A DNA stretch of 37,621 nucleotides from JALYRV01 sp036675475 (GCA_036675475.1 JAKFEY010000035.1:1-37621), one strand, 5' to 3'. Positions 21,384 through 31,042 are shown, numbered from the stretch's first letter. The notes: generated by a model from the sequence alone, not told the origin. A program made the numbers and translations.

Positions 21384-23147
21384 ATGCAGCTGACAACCCT
21401 CGACTGGACCATCGTCCTCGTCTCGATCGTCGTGTCGTTCGTGCCGGCGATTCTACTGATGCGGCGCGCGGGATCGAGCACCTCGGAGTTCTTCACGTCG
21501 GGGCGGGCCGCGCCGTGGTGGCTGATTGGCGTCTCCATGGTGGCGACGACGTTCAGCACGGACACGCCGAACCTGGTGACGAACCTGGTGCGCGAGGGAG
21601 GCGTGGCGTCGAACTGGGCGTGGTGGGCGTTTTTGCTCACCGGCATGCTCACGGTCTTCTTTTACGCCCGGTTGTGGCGGCGGTCGGGCGTGCTCACAGA
21701 CCTCGAGTTCTACGAGCTGCGCTACAGCGGACGCGCCGCGGCGTGGGTGCGCGGCTTCCGCGCCGTGTATCTGGGGCTGTTCTTCAACCTCGTGATCATG
21801 GCCACGGTGAACCTGGCGGCGGTCAAGATCGCGAACGTCCTGCTGGGATGGCCGATGACGCAGACACTGGTCGTCTGCGCCGTGCTCAACGTGGCGTTCG
21901 CGGCGATCGCCGGACTCTGGGGCGTGCTCGTCACCGACATGATCCAGTTCGGCATTGCGATGACCGGATCGGTGGCGGCCGCGTTCTATGCGCTGAAGCA
22001 GCCGGAGGTGGGCGGCCTGTCGGGCCTGATCGAGAAGATGGATCCCGCGACGCTGCGGCTGCTGCCGGACTTCGGCGACTGGGGCACGGCGCTGACCATC
22101 TTCATCATTCCGCTCACCGTGCAGTGGTGGTCGGTCTGGTACCCGGGATCCGAGCCGGGCGGCGGCAGCTACATCGCGCAGCGCATGCTCGCCGCGAAAA
22201 CGGAGCGCGATGCCACGTGGGGCACCCTCTTCTTCAACGCCGCGCACTATGCACTGCGGCCGTGGCCGTGGATCATCGTGGCGCTCGCGTCGCTGGTGGT
22301 GTATCCGCAGCTGAGCGACATTTCTGCCGCGCTGCCGCACGTCGATCCCGCGCTCGTGGGTCACGACATGGCGTATCCCGCCATGCTGCGATTCCTGCCG
22401 TCGGGCCTGCTCGGCCTGATGGTGGCGGGCCTGCTGGCGGCGTACATCTCGACCATCTCGACGCACCTGAACTGGGGCACATCGTATCTGGTGCACGACC
22501 TGTATCGCCGGTTCGTCCGGCCCGACGCGAGCGAGCGCCATCTGGTGGCCGTCGGCCGCCTGGTGACGGCGCTGCTGATGCTGCTGGCCGCGCTGCTGAC
22601 CTACGTCCTCGATACCGCGCGATCGAGCTTCGAGCTGCTGCTCTCGATCGGCGCCGGCACCGGCCTGCTGTATCTGCTGCGCTGGTTCTGGTGGCGCATC
22701 AACGCGTGGAGCGAGATCGCGGCGATGGCGACCTCATTCGTGCTCGCCGCGTTCTTTTTCATTGCCGGCAAGCAGGGCGCGGGCGTGCCGTCGCACGTGG
22801 CGCTCATCATCACCGTGGCGGTGACGACGGTGGTGTGGATCGCGGTGGCGTATCTGACGCCGCAGACCGATCGCGCGACGCTCGTGAATTTCTATCGCCT
22901 GGTGCGGCCGGGGGGCAGCGGGTGGGAGCCGATCCGCGAAGAAGCCGGCGTCGGCCCGCAGGCGGGCGGCTTTGCGCAGTCGCTGCTCGGATGGGTGGCG
23001 GGTTGCGTGTTCGTCTATGCCGCCCTCTTCGGCACCGGCAGCTTCATCTACGGCAACATGTCGATCGCGATCTTCTGGCTGGCCGCGTTCGTGGTGTCGG
23101 GCGTCATCCTGGCGCGCGTGCTGCGCGCGCAGACCGACGAGGGCTAG
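21384..23147 (+). CDS. Sodium:solute symporter (SSS family)
   Basis: 587 residues, about 14 hydrophobic segments. The first reads LDWTIVLVSIVVSFVPAILL, followed by SSTSEFFTSGRAAPWWLIGVS, a typical SSS opening in which a small-residue loop leads into helix 1. Other family features are a GLWGVLVTDMIQFGIAM helix and a VAGLLAAYISTISTHLNWG segment in the region of the second sodium site. The solute cannot be deduced. The ATG directly follows the dehydrogenase stop codon, so the two are co-translated. The substrate may therefore be an organic acid whose CoA ester the dehydrogenase handles, or a sugar from the upstream operon. Translation ends 24 nt before the convergent DUF5777-like gene. Confidence 0.88.
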   Translation: MQLTTLDWTIVLVSIVVSFVPAILLMRRAGSSTSEFFTSGRAAPWWLIGVSMVATTFSTDTPNLVTNLVREGGVASNWAWWAFLLTGMLTVFFYARLWRRSGVLTDLEFYELRYSGRAAAWVRGFRAVYLGLFFNLVIMATVNLAAVKIANVLLGWPMTQTLVVCAVLNVAFAAIAGLWGVLVTDMIQFGIAMTGSVAAAFYALKQPEVGGLSGLIEKMDPATLRLLPDFGDWGTALTIFIIPLTVQWWSVWYPGSEPGGGSYIAQRMLAAKTERDATWGTLFFNAAHYALRPWPWIIVALASLVVYPQLSDISAALPHVDPALVGHDMAYPAMLRFLPSGLLGLMVAGLLAAYISTISTHLNWGTSYLVHDLYRRFVRPDASERHLVAVGRLVTALLMLLAALLTYVLDTARSSFELLLSIGAGTGLLYLLRWFWWRINAWSEIAAMATSFVLAAFFFIAGKQGAGVPSHVALIITVAVTTVVWIAVAYLTPQTDRATLVNFYRLVRPGGSGWEPIREEAGVGPQAGGFAQSLLGWVAGCVFVYAALFGTGSFIYGNMSIAIFWLAAFVVSGVILARVLRAQTDEG

Positions 23148-23148
23148 T

Positions 23149-23170
23149 GTCCAGGCGGTCGCACCTGGAC
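23149..23170. terminator. Hairpin between convergent genes
   Basis: GTCCAGG (23149-23155) and CCTGGAC (23164-23170) form a perfect 7-bp stem with an 8-nt loop. It fills the gap between the symporter stop and the DUF5777-like stop. No T-run follows on either strand, so it may be a weak bidirectional terminator or an mRNA end protector. Confidence 0.45.
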
Positions 23171-23171
23171 G

Positions 23172-24047
23172 CTAATAGAACTTGCGGGTGATGTTGAAGC
23201 CGATGTGCCAGGCGCCGCTGCTGCCATAGCTGCGGGCCACCTGGCCCAGCGACGTCGCGAACGAGTTCGAGAAGTTGATCTGGAACGAGTGCCCGCCCTT
23301 GCGGCGCTCGATGGCGAACGAGAGATGATCGTCGCCCGCGTCAGGCCCTGACAGGCGCGGCACGTATTCCCCCACGATGTAGCTCGACGAGCCAAGACGC
23401 AGCCGCGCCCCCAGCCCGAGCAGGAACGCCGAGTCGTCAGCCGTCGCCGACTCCGGCAGCGGCTTCAACACGAACATCGGCGTGACATACACCGCGCCGC
23501 GGTCGTTCAATCGCCGCGAGACCACGGCACCGAGCACCGTCGAGTAGTCCCCGGTGAAGTTGTCGAGGCCCTGCACGGCCGCAATCGCATCGAGGCCAAC
23601 CGGACGCCCGTCCCGCTCCTCGAGCACGCTGTGCTGGCCGAGAAACTGAATCGTGCGGTCGCTCGTGCGCAGCAGCGCCAGCTGCATGCCAGGCCACAGG
23701 CCATAGCGGACCTCGAGGCCCACGATGGCGCCGCTGTCGAAGCCGAAGAAGTCGGACGCCAGGTCGCCGAAATCGCCGTCGCCCAGCGCGCGGGTGAAAC
23801 GGTGCGACACGCGAAAGCCCCACCGGCCCGCCGGCAGCCGCAGCGTCGTCGGCAGATCGATCAGCGTGAAGTCAGGCTCGGACGGCACGAACGGCAGGTC
23901 GGGCTCGCCGCGATCGATCCCTTCGATGATCACAGGCGGTGGCGGCGGAGGAGGAGGCGGGGGAGGCGGATCCTGCGCGAACGCAGGCGCCGCGCCTCCG
24001 GCACACAGGATCAACGCCAGCAGCAGTCGTCGCGATGTCAGCCCCAA
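23172..24047 (-). CDS. DUF5777-like outer-membrane beta-barrel protein
   Basis: 291 residues. The signal peptide ends at AFAQ (~25). A run of 12 prolines follows, then a barrel-like series of alternating hydrophobic strands (WGFRVSHRFTRALG, IVGLEVRYGLWPGMQLALL, YIVGEYVPRLSG) and a C-terminal aromatic strand ending NITRKFY. The pattern RLPAGRWGFRVSHRFTR followed by a GDGDFGDLASDFFGFDSGA loop is the one seen in DUF5777 proteins of Acidobacteriota and Bacteroidota. Those often sit near cupredoxin or cytochrome genes. Here it lies 16 nt downstream of a cupredoxin-like lipoprotein and should share its transcript. The function is unknown; a porin or carrier linked to the copper protein is the best guess. 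Confidence 0.72.
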   Translation of the reverse strand: MGLTSRRLLLALILCAGGAAPAFAQDPPPPPPPPPPPPVIIEGIDRGEPDLPFVPSEPDFTLIDLPTTLRLPAGRWGFRVSHRFTRALGDGDFGDLASDFFGFDSGAIVGLEVRYGLWPGMQLALLRTSDRTIQFLGQHSVLEERDGRPVGLDAIAAVQGLDNFTGDYSTVLGAVVSRRLNDRGAVYVTPMFVLKPLPESATADDSAFLLGLGARLRLGSSSYIVGEYVPRLSGPDAGDDHLSFAIERRKGGHSFQINFSNSFATSLGQVARSYGSSGAWHIGFNITRKFY

Positions 24048-24063
24048 GCAACCATCCTTTTTG

Positions 24064-24531
24064 CTACCACCCCTTGGAATAGACCGGGCCCTTCGAGTCG
24101 TCGTTGGTGCCCACGCGAATCAGGCCCCAGTACTTCTGGTCGTCGGGCAGCAGGTGATTATGGTACCCGCATGCCTTCGTGTCGTTGAACACGGCGGTGT
24201 CGAACGACTGGCCGGGGTTGAGCACCACGGTGTTGTTCGAGGGGCAGTCGGTGTGGAAGTTGTGCGGGTTGGTGTTGATCTGGTGCGGCCGCGTGTCGTT
24301 GTTGACGAACCGCACGCGCTGCGTCGGCTCGATGCGCACATCGATGGGCGTCGCGCCGGTCGCCGTGATGGCGATGGTCGCGCCGATGCTGCCGGGCACG
24401 ACGGTCGTGGGCGCCGTGGGTGTGCCGGTGCCGCTGGGGCTGCTCGAGCCGCCCCCGCCGCATGACGCCGCCGCAACCGCGGCCGAAAGAGCGAATGCGC
24501 CCGCGAGGCGGGCCGTGAGAAGTTGTCGCAT
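24064..24531 (-). CDS. Cupredoxin-like lipoprotein
   Basis: 155 residues. A lipoprotein signal (AVAAASC, lipid-anchored Cys24) is followed by a Gly/Ser/Thr/Pro linker. The domain has a cupredoxin pattern: His in NDTRPHQINTNPHNFH, and Cys-x2-His-x-His in KACGYHNHLLPD, which can supply the type 1 copper ligands. The extra HNFHTDC histidines are unusual and could form a second metal site or a disulfide between DC and AC. It probably carries electrons or binds copper at the periplasmic face of a membrane. It lies upstream of the DUF5777-like gene by 16 nt. The 120-nt gap to the regulator upstream leaves room for its own promoter, though I see no strong one. Confidence 0.75.
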   Translation of the reverse strand: MRQLLTARLAGAFALSAAVAAASCGGGGSSSPSGTGTPTAPTTVVPGSIGATIAITATGATPIDVRIEPTQRVRFVNNDTRPHQINTNPHNFHTDCPSNNTVVLNPGQSFDTAVFNDTKACGYHNHLLPDDQKYWGLIRVGTNDDSKGPVYSKGW

Positions 24532-24651
24532 GCGCCTGCCAAAGGCAAGCGCGATGCCGCCGACCCTGAGCGGCTTTCAGGGGGAAAAGTGCGCACGGTC
24601 GCGTCGCGCCGGTTTCGAGACCGGAAAGCAATTACGCGCAGAGTAAACCTT
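24532..24651. other. Gap between response regulator and cupredoxin lipoprotein
   Basis: A 120-nt non-coding stretch. It holds one 16-bp imperfect palindrome CCGGTTTCGAGACCGG (24609-24624, 7 of 8 half-site pairs) and an 8-bp palindrome GTGCGCAC. The first could be an operator or part of a weak terminator after the regulator gene. There is no clear -10/-35 pair and no sigma-54 GG-N10-GC element. Confidence 0.35.
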
Positions 24652-26012
<1,361 letters not shown>

Positions 26013-26016
<4 letters not shown>

Positions 26017-27761
26017 ACTGCTGCCTCTCCCGCCGCCGGCAGGTGGATGGTGATGACCGTTCCACCCTGCGGGCCGCTGTCTGCCGCGATGCCGCCGCCG
26101 AGCCCCTCGATGATGTTCTTCGCGACCGCCAGCCCGACGCCGGTGCCGGTGCGCTTGGTCGTGAAGTACGGCTCGAAAATGCGGGGCAGGGCCTCGCGCG
26201 GAATGCCGGGGCCCGTGTCGCGCACAGCAAGCGCGATGCCGCCCGCCTCCAGCGCGGTCGAAAGCTCGATGGTGCCGCCGCCGGCCACCGCCTGCTGCGC
26301 GTTCGCCAGGATGTTGATCAACGTCTGGCGAAGCCGTTCGGCGTCGGTAAGGACGGCCGGAAGGCGCTCGTCGAGCCGCAGCGTCACGTGAGCCCCGCCG
26401 GCCGACACCGCCTTCGCCGCGTCGCGGCAGACGTCGTTGACATGCGTGGGTCCGATCTCGAATGAGATCGGCCGCGCGAAGTCGAGCACGTCGGCGACGA
26501 TGCGATTGAGGCGGGCGACTTCCTCCTCGATGTCGGCGGCGGCGCCCTGCACGGTGGCCGCGTCGACGTCGGGGCGACGCAGGGGGTGCAGCGCGCCTTT
26601 GATGATCATCAGGGGATTGCGCACCTCGTGCGCGATGACAGTGGACAGGCGGCCGAGCGATGAAAGCCGCTCGCGCTGCGCGGCCTCGCGCTGAAACCTG
26701 GCGATCGACGAGGTGAGGGCGTTGAACGTGGACCCCAGCAGCCGCGCGTCTTCGTCATCCCACCGCCCGGGCGCCGGCGTCTGGCGCGTGAGGTCGCCCG
26801 TCTCGGCCATCTCGCGCATCGTCGCGCTCAGCGCGCGCACGGGGCGGGTGACGGTGCGGGCGATGCCGTATGCGAGCAGCGTGGCGGCCAGCACGGCGAT
26901 GAGCGCTGAGGCGGCGAGCGCCGCGTGCACGCGGTCGAGCAGCCGCTCGAGATCGGCGCGCGAGCGCAGCAGCACCGCGGATGGCGTGCGGGCCGTCGCG
27001 CTGCTGCCGAGGGTGGGCAGGGCGCGCACGAGCAGCAGATAGTCCTGGCCGCCGGCCTGCAGAGTGTCGCGCCCTTCGCGCAGCGCGGCTTCGATGCCGC
27101 CATGCGCGGCGGCAGGCAGCGTGGACGCGAGAATGCGGCCGCCCTCGGCAAAGGCGACTTCGGTGTTGGTGAGTGCGCGCACGCGCGCGGCGGTGTCGGC
27201 ATCGAGCCTGAAGCCCACGCTGAGGGTGCCGAGCAGATCGGGCGAGCCTGGCACCAGTTCGATCCACACCGGAATCGACGCCATCTGCAGCACGCCGCCC
27301 GCCTGCGGCCAGAACCAGGTCTGCTCGCGTCCGCCGATGGCTGCGCCAATGGCGGCCGTGGCTTCGGCGTCGAGGCGATCGAGGCCGAGCCCGCTCGCCG
27401 CCAGCACGCCGCCGCGCGGTCCGGTGAGGATGAGCACGTCCGAGTCGATCTGCTCGCGATACTGATCGGCCGGCTCGCGCACCGTGGCGGCGTCAGTGGT
27501 GAGCAGCGCCTTCAGCTTCGGCAGGTCGGCCAGCAGGCGCGCTTCCACCAGAAAGTGCTCGAAGAGCGTCGTGCGCACCTCATCGACCACCGCGCCGGCT
27601 TCCGCGAGCTCGCGGCGCAGCTCGCGCTCGGCCTGCGTCGTCACCGTCACGTTAACGCGGTACACGGCCGCGAGAATCGAGAGCACGACCAGCAGCGCGC
27701 CGCCCAGGAAGATGCGGTTGGTGAGCGACGAGAACAGCGAGCCCTGCCTCATGACGCTCAT
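26013..27761 (-). CDS. Membrane sensor histidine kinase
   Basis: 582 residues from an ATG that overlaps the upstream stop (ATGA). It contains TM1 (~17-38), a ~240-residue periplasmic sensor region of probable Cache type, TM2 (~281-303), HAMP (~304-357), HisKA with phospho-acceptor His378 in VIAHEVRNPLM, and HATPase_c with NILANAQQAV, DTGPGIP and GTGVGLAVAKNIIEG. The frame is open further upstream to 28496, but that part reads through the cupredoxin gene in the wrong frame and is rejected. It is cognate to the NtrC-type regulator. Co-expression with a periplasmic cupredoxin-like protein and an outer-membrane barrel suggests it senses an envelope signal, possibly copper or redox state. Confidence 0.92.
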
Positions 27762-28504
27762 CGTCCGAGCACGAAGTCGACGTCGATGGCGCCGCCCGAC
27801 TCGGGCACCACGATGCGGCGCGTTTCGAGCGGCAGCGTTTCGTGCCACACGGCGAGCGAATACGTGCCCGGCGGCACGTTCGGGATCGCGTAGCGGCCAT
27901 CCTCGTCGGTCGAGGCGAAGAACGGATGGTTGAAGACGAGCACCCAGGCGCTCATGTGCGAGTGGATGTCGCAGAAGACGCGGACGATGCCGGGGCGATC
28001 GAAGCGGACGGCGCGGCTCGAGCCGGCGGCGTAGCGGCCGAGATCGAACGTGCGCGGCTTCGAGAGCGAGAAGACGTTGTGGTAAATGCGGTCGCTGTTC
28101 GGGAAGTCGACGGTGGTGCCCGTGGTGATGGCGAGCACGCGCGGCACGAACTGTTCGTTGATCTGATTGATGCGCGCGCGCGCGCCGGCGAGATCCTCGA
28201 AGGCGCCGCGCGGCGCCTCCTCGAGATAGACGACACTGCGGCGGCGATCGGCCGGCGCGCGCAGACGAGAGGCGCCGAGCTCGCCGACCTGCGGGCGAGG
28301 CTCCGCGGCGCCGAGCGCGGGCGTGGTGACACGGCCGCGGATGACGGTTGCGGTGCGTGGTGGGTACGTAGGTGCGTGGGCCGGGTGGTCCAGGTGGACG
28401 GTGGCCGGGGTGGGGACGTGGGCATGGTTCGCCGGCGCCGCAAAGCCGGCGAACGCCAGCGACGTTCCCACCAAACCCACCGTCCACCGTAACCACGTCA
28501 GCAA
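27758..28504 (-). CDS. Periplasmic cupredoxin-like / carboxypeptidase-regulatory-like protein
   Basis: About 248 residues. Residues 1-23 form a signal peptide and 24-50 a His/Pro-rich linker. Residues ~51-195 form a plastocyanin-like domain with His142 (IYHNVFS) and Cys178-x2-His181 plus His183/Met184 (FCDIHSHMS). Residues ~196-248 are a CarboxypepD-regulatory-like strand set (TDEDGRYAIPNVPPGTYSL). Such proteins are often annotated 'methylamine utilization'. The start is uncertain: TTG 28504 has GGGAGG 8-10 nt upstream and begins the hydrophobic core. GTG codons at 28513-28525 or an ATG at 28606 (inside the upstream gene) are alternatives. The first 50 residues are encoded within a large palindromic repeat (28353-28529). 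The stop overlaps the histidine kinase start. Confidence 0.78.
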   Translation of the reverse strand: MLTWLRWTVGLVGTSLAFAGFAAPANHAHVPTPATVHLDHPAHAPTYPPRTATVIRGRVTTPALGAAEPRPQVGELGASRLRAPADRRRSVVYLEEAPRGAFEDLAGARARINQINEQFVPRVLAITTGTTVDFPNSDRIYHNVFSLSKPRTFDLGRYAAGSSRAVRFDRPGIVRVFCDIHSHMSAWVLVFNHPFFASTDEDGRYAIPNVPPGTYSLAVWHETLPLETRRIVVPESGGAIDVDFVLGR

Positions 28505-28529
28505 CGTCCCCACCCCTCCCACCACGCTC
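28353..28529. repeat. 177-bp imperfect palindrome of G-rich/C-rich arms
   Basis: The left arm 28353-28436 is rich in GGTGG; the right arm 28445-28529 is its imperfect reverse complement. The centre is a perfect 10-bp stem (28427-28436 with 28445-28454) around an 8-nt loop. Outer blocks such as GGTGGACGGTGG (12 of 12) and GNGCGTGGTGGG also match. The right end touches the upstream barrel stop codon. The element encodes the signal peptide and linker of the cupredoxin-like protein. Confidence 0.65.
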
Positions 28530-29739
28530 AGAACCAGAACAGAATCTGTCCCGACAAATATCCCGCCCTGCGCTCCCGCCCGCCGTCGCGCCAGTTGTAT
28601 TGCCATGCGGCTTTCGCCACGAGGTTGCGCTTGAAGTACCAGCCGCCGCCGGCTTCGACGCGCGTCACGGGCGCGTCCCACGTCTGGGTTGTGCCGCCAC
28701 TGGCCAGCGTCGAGAAGCCGAGGCGATCGAGGCGGCCGGCGATGAAGGCGCGCGGATGCACGCGCACGCGCCCCTCGACGAACGCCGCGCGCGCATCGAC
28801 CGGCTCCGCGATGGAGGGAAGCCGCCAGCGGCTGAGGATCATCTCGCCGCGCACCAGCCACCGGCCGCGCGAGTACTCCGCGTCCACGCCGATGGCGTCC
28901 TGCCGGTAGGCGCGATCCGGATTGGCCGGCAGCACCTCGTCGGCGAGCCACGCGCCGCGCGAGGCCGACACGCCGGCGATCAGGCCGGCCACGGGCTGCG
29001 CCCCGGCGCGCATCGCAATCTGGCGGCCGCCGTTGTCGTCGCCGACGCGCGGGTTCGAGAGCGTGCCGGTGGTCACGGCCGCGGCAAGGTCGAAGACGCC
29101 TGGCGCGTAGCGCGCCTGCACGCCGGTGTCATAGCGGAACGCCGAGATCACAGGCAGGCCCGGAGCCGGATAGGCGCTGCCAACGGGGTAGCTGGCCTGC
29201 CAGCCGCGCGCGCGCATGCGCAGCAGATCCGCCGCCGTGCCGGGCACGGCATCGGCGCGCAGCGACGTCAGATATTGATAGGCGAGTGGATAGCCGATGA
29301 CCGGGTTGTCGGCCGCGTACGCGTGCCGCGCAAAGCGCCCGAACACCGGCGGAATGCGTCCGGCCTGAATGTCCAGCGGCACATCGTCGAAGGGCGACAC
29401 GCGCAGATACAGCGCGTAGGGCCGCGGCGCCTCGAGATTTTCCGACCGCACGTCGGCGAGCACCGCCACCCGCGTGAACGGCTGCCACCGCGCGGCGAGC
29501 GCGAGCCGCACCAGCCGCATCGTGTTGTGCTCGTAGCCCGTGTAGTTGAAAAAGCCGGTGTCGTCGTTCCGGGCGGCTGACGCCGAGGCTTCGCCGCCCA
29601 CGACCAGCCGGCCCGCCGCGCCGAGCTCGACGACGAGCGGACCGCTGGGCCAGGACTGCGCCGACGCCGCCACGGGCGCCGAGAGCGCAAGGCCGGCGGC
29701 GATCACCCTCGCGCCGCAGCCGCGGGCGCCTTTTACCAT
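28528..29739 (-). CDS. Outer-membrane beta-barrel (porin-like) protein
   Basis: 403 residues. A signal peptide ends near VAASAQ (~28). The rest alternates short amphipathic strands with Gly/Asp/Asn turns, including ARWQPFTRVAVLADVRSENL and VEGRVRVHPRAFIAGRLDRL. It ends in an aromatic strand YLSGQILFWF, the usual C-terminal signature for BAM-inserted barrels. No family name is secure. It is the first gene of a four-gene transcript (barrel, cupredoxin-like, kinase, regulator). The ATG at 29739 lies inside a heptad repeat that also supplies an AGAAGG, close (3 nt) to the start. A GTG 11 codons further in is an alternative. A TATAAT on the minus strand lies ~45 nt upstream. Confidence 0.72.
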   Translation of the reverse strand: MVKGARGCGARVIAAGLALSAPVAASAQSWPSGPLVVELGAAGRLVVGGEASASAARNDDTGFFNYTGYEHNTMRLVRLALAARWQPFTRVAVLADVRSENLEAPRPYALYLRVSPFDDVPLDIQAGRIPPVFGRFARHAYAADNPVIGYPLAYQYLTSLRADAVPGTAADLLRMRARGWQASYPVGSAYPAPGLPVISAFRYDTGVQARYAPGVFDLAAAVTTGTLSNPRVGDDNGGRQIAMRAGAQPVAGLIAGVSASRGAWLADEVLPANPDRAYRQDAIGVDAEYSRGRWLVRGEMILSRWRLPSIAEPVDARAAFVEGRVRVHPRAFIAGRLDRLGFSTLASGGTTQTWDAPVTRVEAGGGWYFKRNLVAKAAWQYNWRDGGRERRAGYLSGQILFWF

Positions 29740-29759
29740 TTACCTTCTGCCATTTACAT
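29732..29759. repeat. Four tandem 7-nt repeats (TTTACCW-type)
   Basis: Units TTTACCA (29732), TTTACCT (29739), TCTGCCA (29746) and TTTACAT (29753). Read on the minus strand the array supplies the AGAAGG and start codon of the barrel gene. The same ATTTACCATT phrase recurs in the palindrome at 33613-33720. Confidence 0.65.
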
Positions 29760-29783
29760 TGCCCCGCCCCGTGTGGGCCGCGA

Positions 29784-29790
29784 TTATAAT
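29784..29790. promoter_or_regulatory. Bidirectional -10 element (ATTATAAT core)
   Basis: TATAAT reads on the plus strand (29785-29790) toward the ferredoxin and on the minus strand (29789-29784) toward the barrel operon. -35 matches are poor on both sides. The ferredoxin has AGGAG at 29799-29803, 11 nt before its ATG. Confidence 0.5.
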
Positions 29791-29814
29791 GCTCGTATAG
29801 GAGCTGTCAGCTAA

Positions 29815-30075
29815 ATGGCCTACATCATTACCGAGCCGTGCATCGGCACCAAGGACGCCGCGTGCGTCGACGTGTGCCCGGTGGACTGCATTCATCCGCG
29901 CAAGGACGAGGGCGAATTCGAGTCGTCGACGATGCTCTTCATCCATCCCGACGAGTGCATCGATTGCGGCGCCTGCGTGCCGGCGTGTCCCGTCGAGGCG
30001 ATCTACGCCCAGGACGAAGTGCCCGATAAGTGGAAGAACTACATCGAGATCAACGCGGACCATTACAAGAAGTAG
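29815..30075 (+). CDS. fdxA: 7Fe-type ferredoxin (FdxA-like)
   Basis: 86 residues. Cys9, 17, 21 and 25 (EPCIGTKDAACVDVCPVDC) and Cys48, 51, 54 and 58 (CIDCGACVPACP) reproduce the pattern of mycobacterial FdxA and Thermus ferredoxin, which hold one [3Fe-4S] and one [4Fe-4S] cluster. The tail DKWKNYIEINADHYKK also matches that group. It is a small soluble electron carrier for oxidoreductases such as P450s or radical enzymes. It stands alone with its own TATAAT and Shine-Dalgarno, followed after ~35 nt by coaA. A link to the benzoyl-CoA epoxidase is possible but unproven, since BoxA normally supplies those electrons from NADPH. Confidence 0.88.
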   Translation: MAYIITEPCIGTKDAACVDVCPVDCIHPRKDEGEFESSTMLFIHPDECIDCGACVPACPVEAIYAQDEVPDKWKNYIEINADHYKK

Positions 30076-30109
30076 CCGCCGGTCTCGTACGAGTCCGCAG
30101 GTCCACATC

Positions 30110-31042
30110 CTGACCAACGCCTACCTCGAGTTCAGCCGGGCCGAATGGGCCCGGCTGCGCGCGCAGACCCCGTTGACCCTCACCGAAGCCGACCTTGCGG
30201 AGCTGCAGGGCATCAACGAGCGCGTCTCGATCGAAGACGTCGAAACCATCTACCTGCCCCTCGCGCGCCTGCTCAATCTGCACGTCGCGGCGACCCAGAC
30301 GCTGCACAAGGCGGCCGACACGTTTCTCGGCACGCCGGCCGGCACGACGCCCTACGTGATTGGTGTGGCCGGCAGCGTCGCGGTGGGGAAGAGCACCTTC
30401 GCGCGTATTCTGCGCGCGCTGCTGGCGCGCTGGCCCGATCACCCGCGGGTCGATCTGGTCACCACCGACGGGTTCCTGTTTCCCAACAAGGTGCTCGAGG
30501 CGCGCGGCCTGCTCGACCGCAAGGGCTTCCCGGAAAGCTACGACGTGCGCCGGCTGATGCAGTTCATGACCGACGTGAAGGCCGGCGTGCCGTCGGTGGA
30601 CGCGCCGGTCTACTCCCACCAGTCATACGACATCGTGCCCGGTGAAACGCAGGTCGTGGATCGGCCCGACATCCTCATCGTCGAAGGCCTGAACGTGCTG
30701 CAGACGCGCGACGGGCAGCCGGGCCGCCCGCTGCGGCTGTTCGTGTCGGACTTCTTCGACTTCTCGATCTACATGGACGCCGAGGAGCGCGACGTCGAGG
30801 CGTGGTACGTGGCGCGGTTCAAGACCCTGCGCGAGACGGTGTTTCGCGATCCCGATTCGTACTTCCATCGCTACGCGTCGCTGACCGACGAGGAAGCGGA
30901 GGCCACCGCGCGGAAGATCTGGCGCACGATCAACGGACCGAACCTTCGCGACAACATCGCGCCGACCCGCGATCGCGCTCGCGTCGTGCTCTTCAAGGAC
31001 AGCGACCATGCCGTCCGGCGCGTGCGCATGCGGAAGATCTAA
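30110..31042 (+). CDS. coaA: Type I pantothenate kinase (CoaA) with probable CTG start
   Basis: 310 residues if read from CTG 30110. It phosphorylates pantothenate, the first step of coenzyme A synthesis. The Walker A is GVAGSVAVGKST, and TTDGFLFPN, RKGFPESYD and VYSHQSYD are all type I CoaA signatures. The N-terminal NAYLEFSRAEWARLR block, which matches the E. coli enzyme (PYLQFDRNQWAALR), lies upstream of the first ordinary start in frame (TTG 30173). No ATG, GTG or TTG precedes that block in frame after the ferredoxin. CTG at 30110 has AGG 8 nt upstream and gives the expected length (E. coli 316). The TTG at 30173 would cut off a conserved helix. The 3' end meets the convergent peptidase in a 35-nt repeat. 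Confidence 0.88.
   Translation: MTNAYLEFSRAEWARLRAQTPLTLTEADLAELQGINERVSIEDVETIYLPLARLLNLHVAATQTLHKAADTFLGTPAGTTPYVIGVAGSVAVGKSTFARILRALLARWPDHPRVDLVTTDGFLFPNKVLEARGLLDRKGFPESYDVRRLMQFMTDVKAGVPSVDAPVYSHQSYDIVPGETQVVDRPDILIVEGLNVLQTRDGQPGRPLRLFVSDFFDFSIYMDAEERDVEAWYVARFKTLRETVFRDPDSYFHRYASLTDEEAEATARKIWRTINGPNLRDNIAPTRDRARVVLFKDSDHAVRRVRMRKI

Noticed and set aside
24532..24560. Sigma-54 promoter before the cupredoxin lipoprotein
   Set aside because: TGGCAG...TGC has 9, not 10, nt between GG and GC, and it runs into the start codon.
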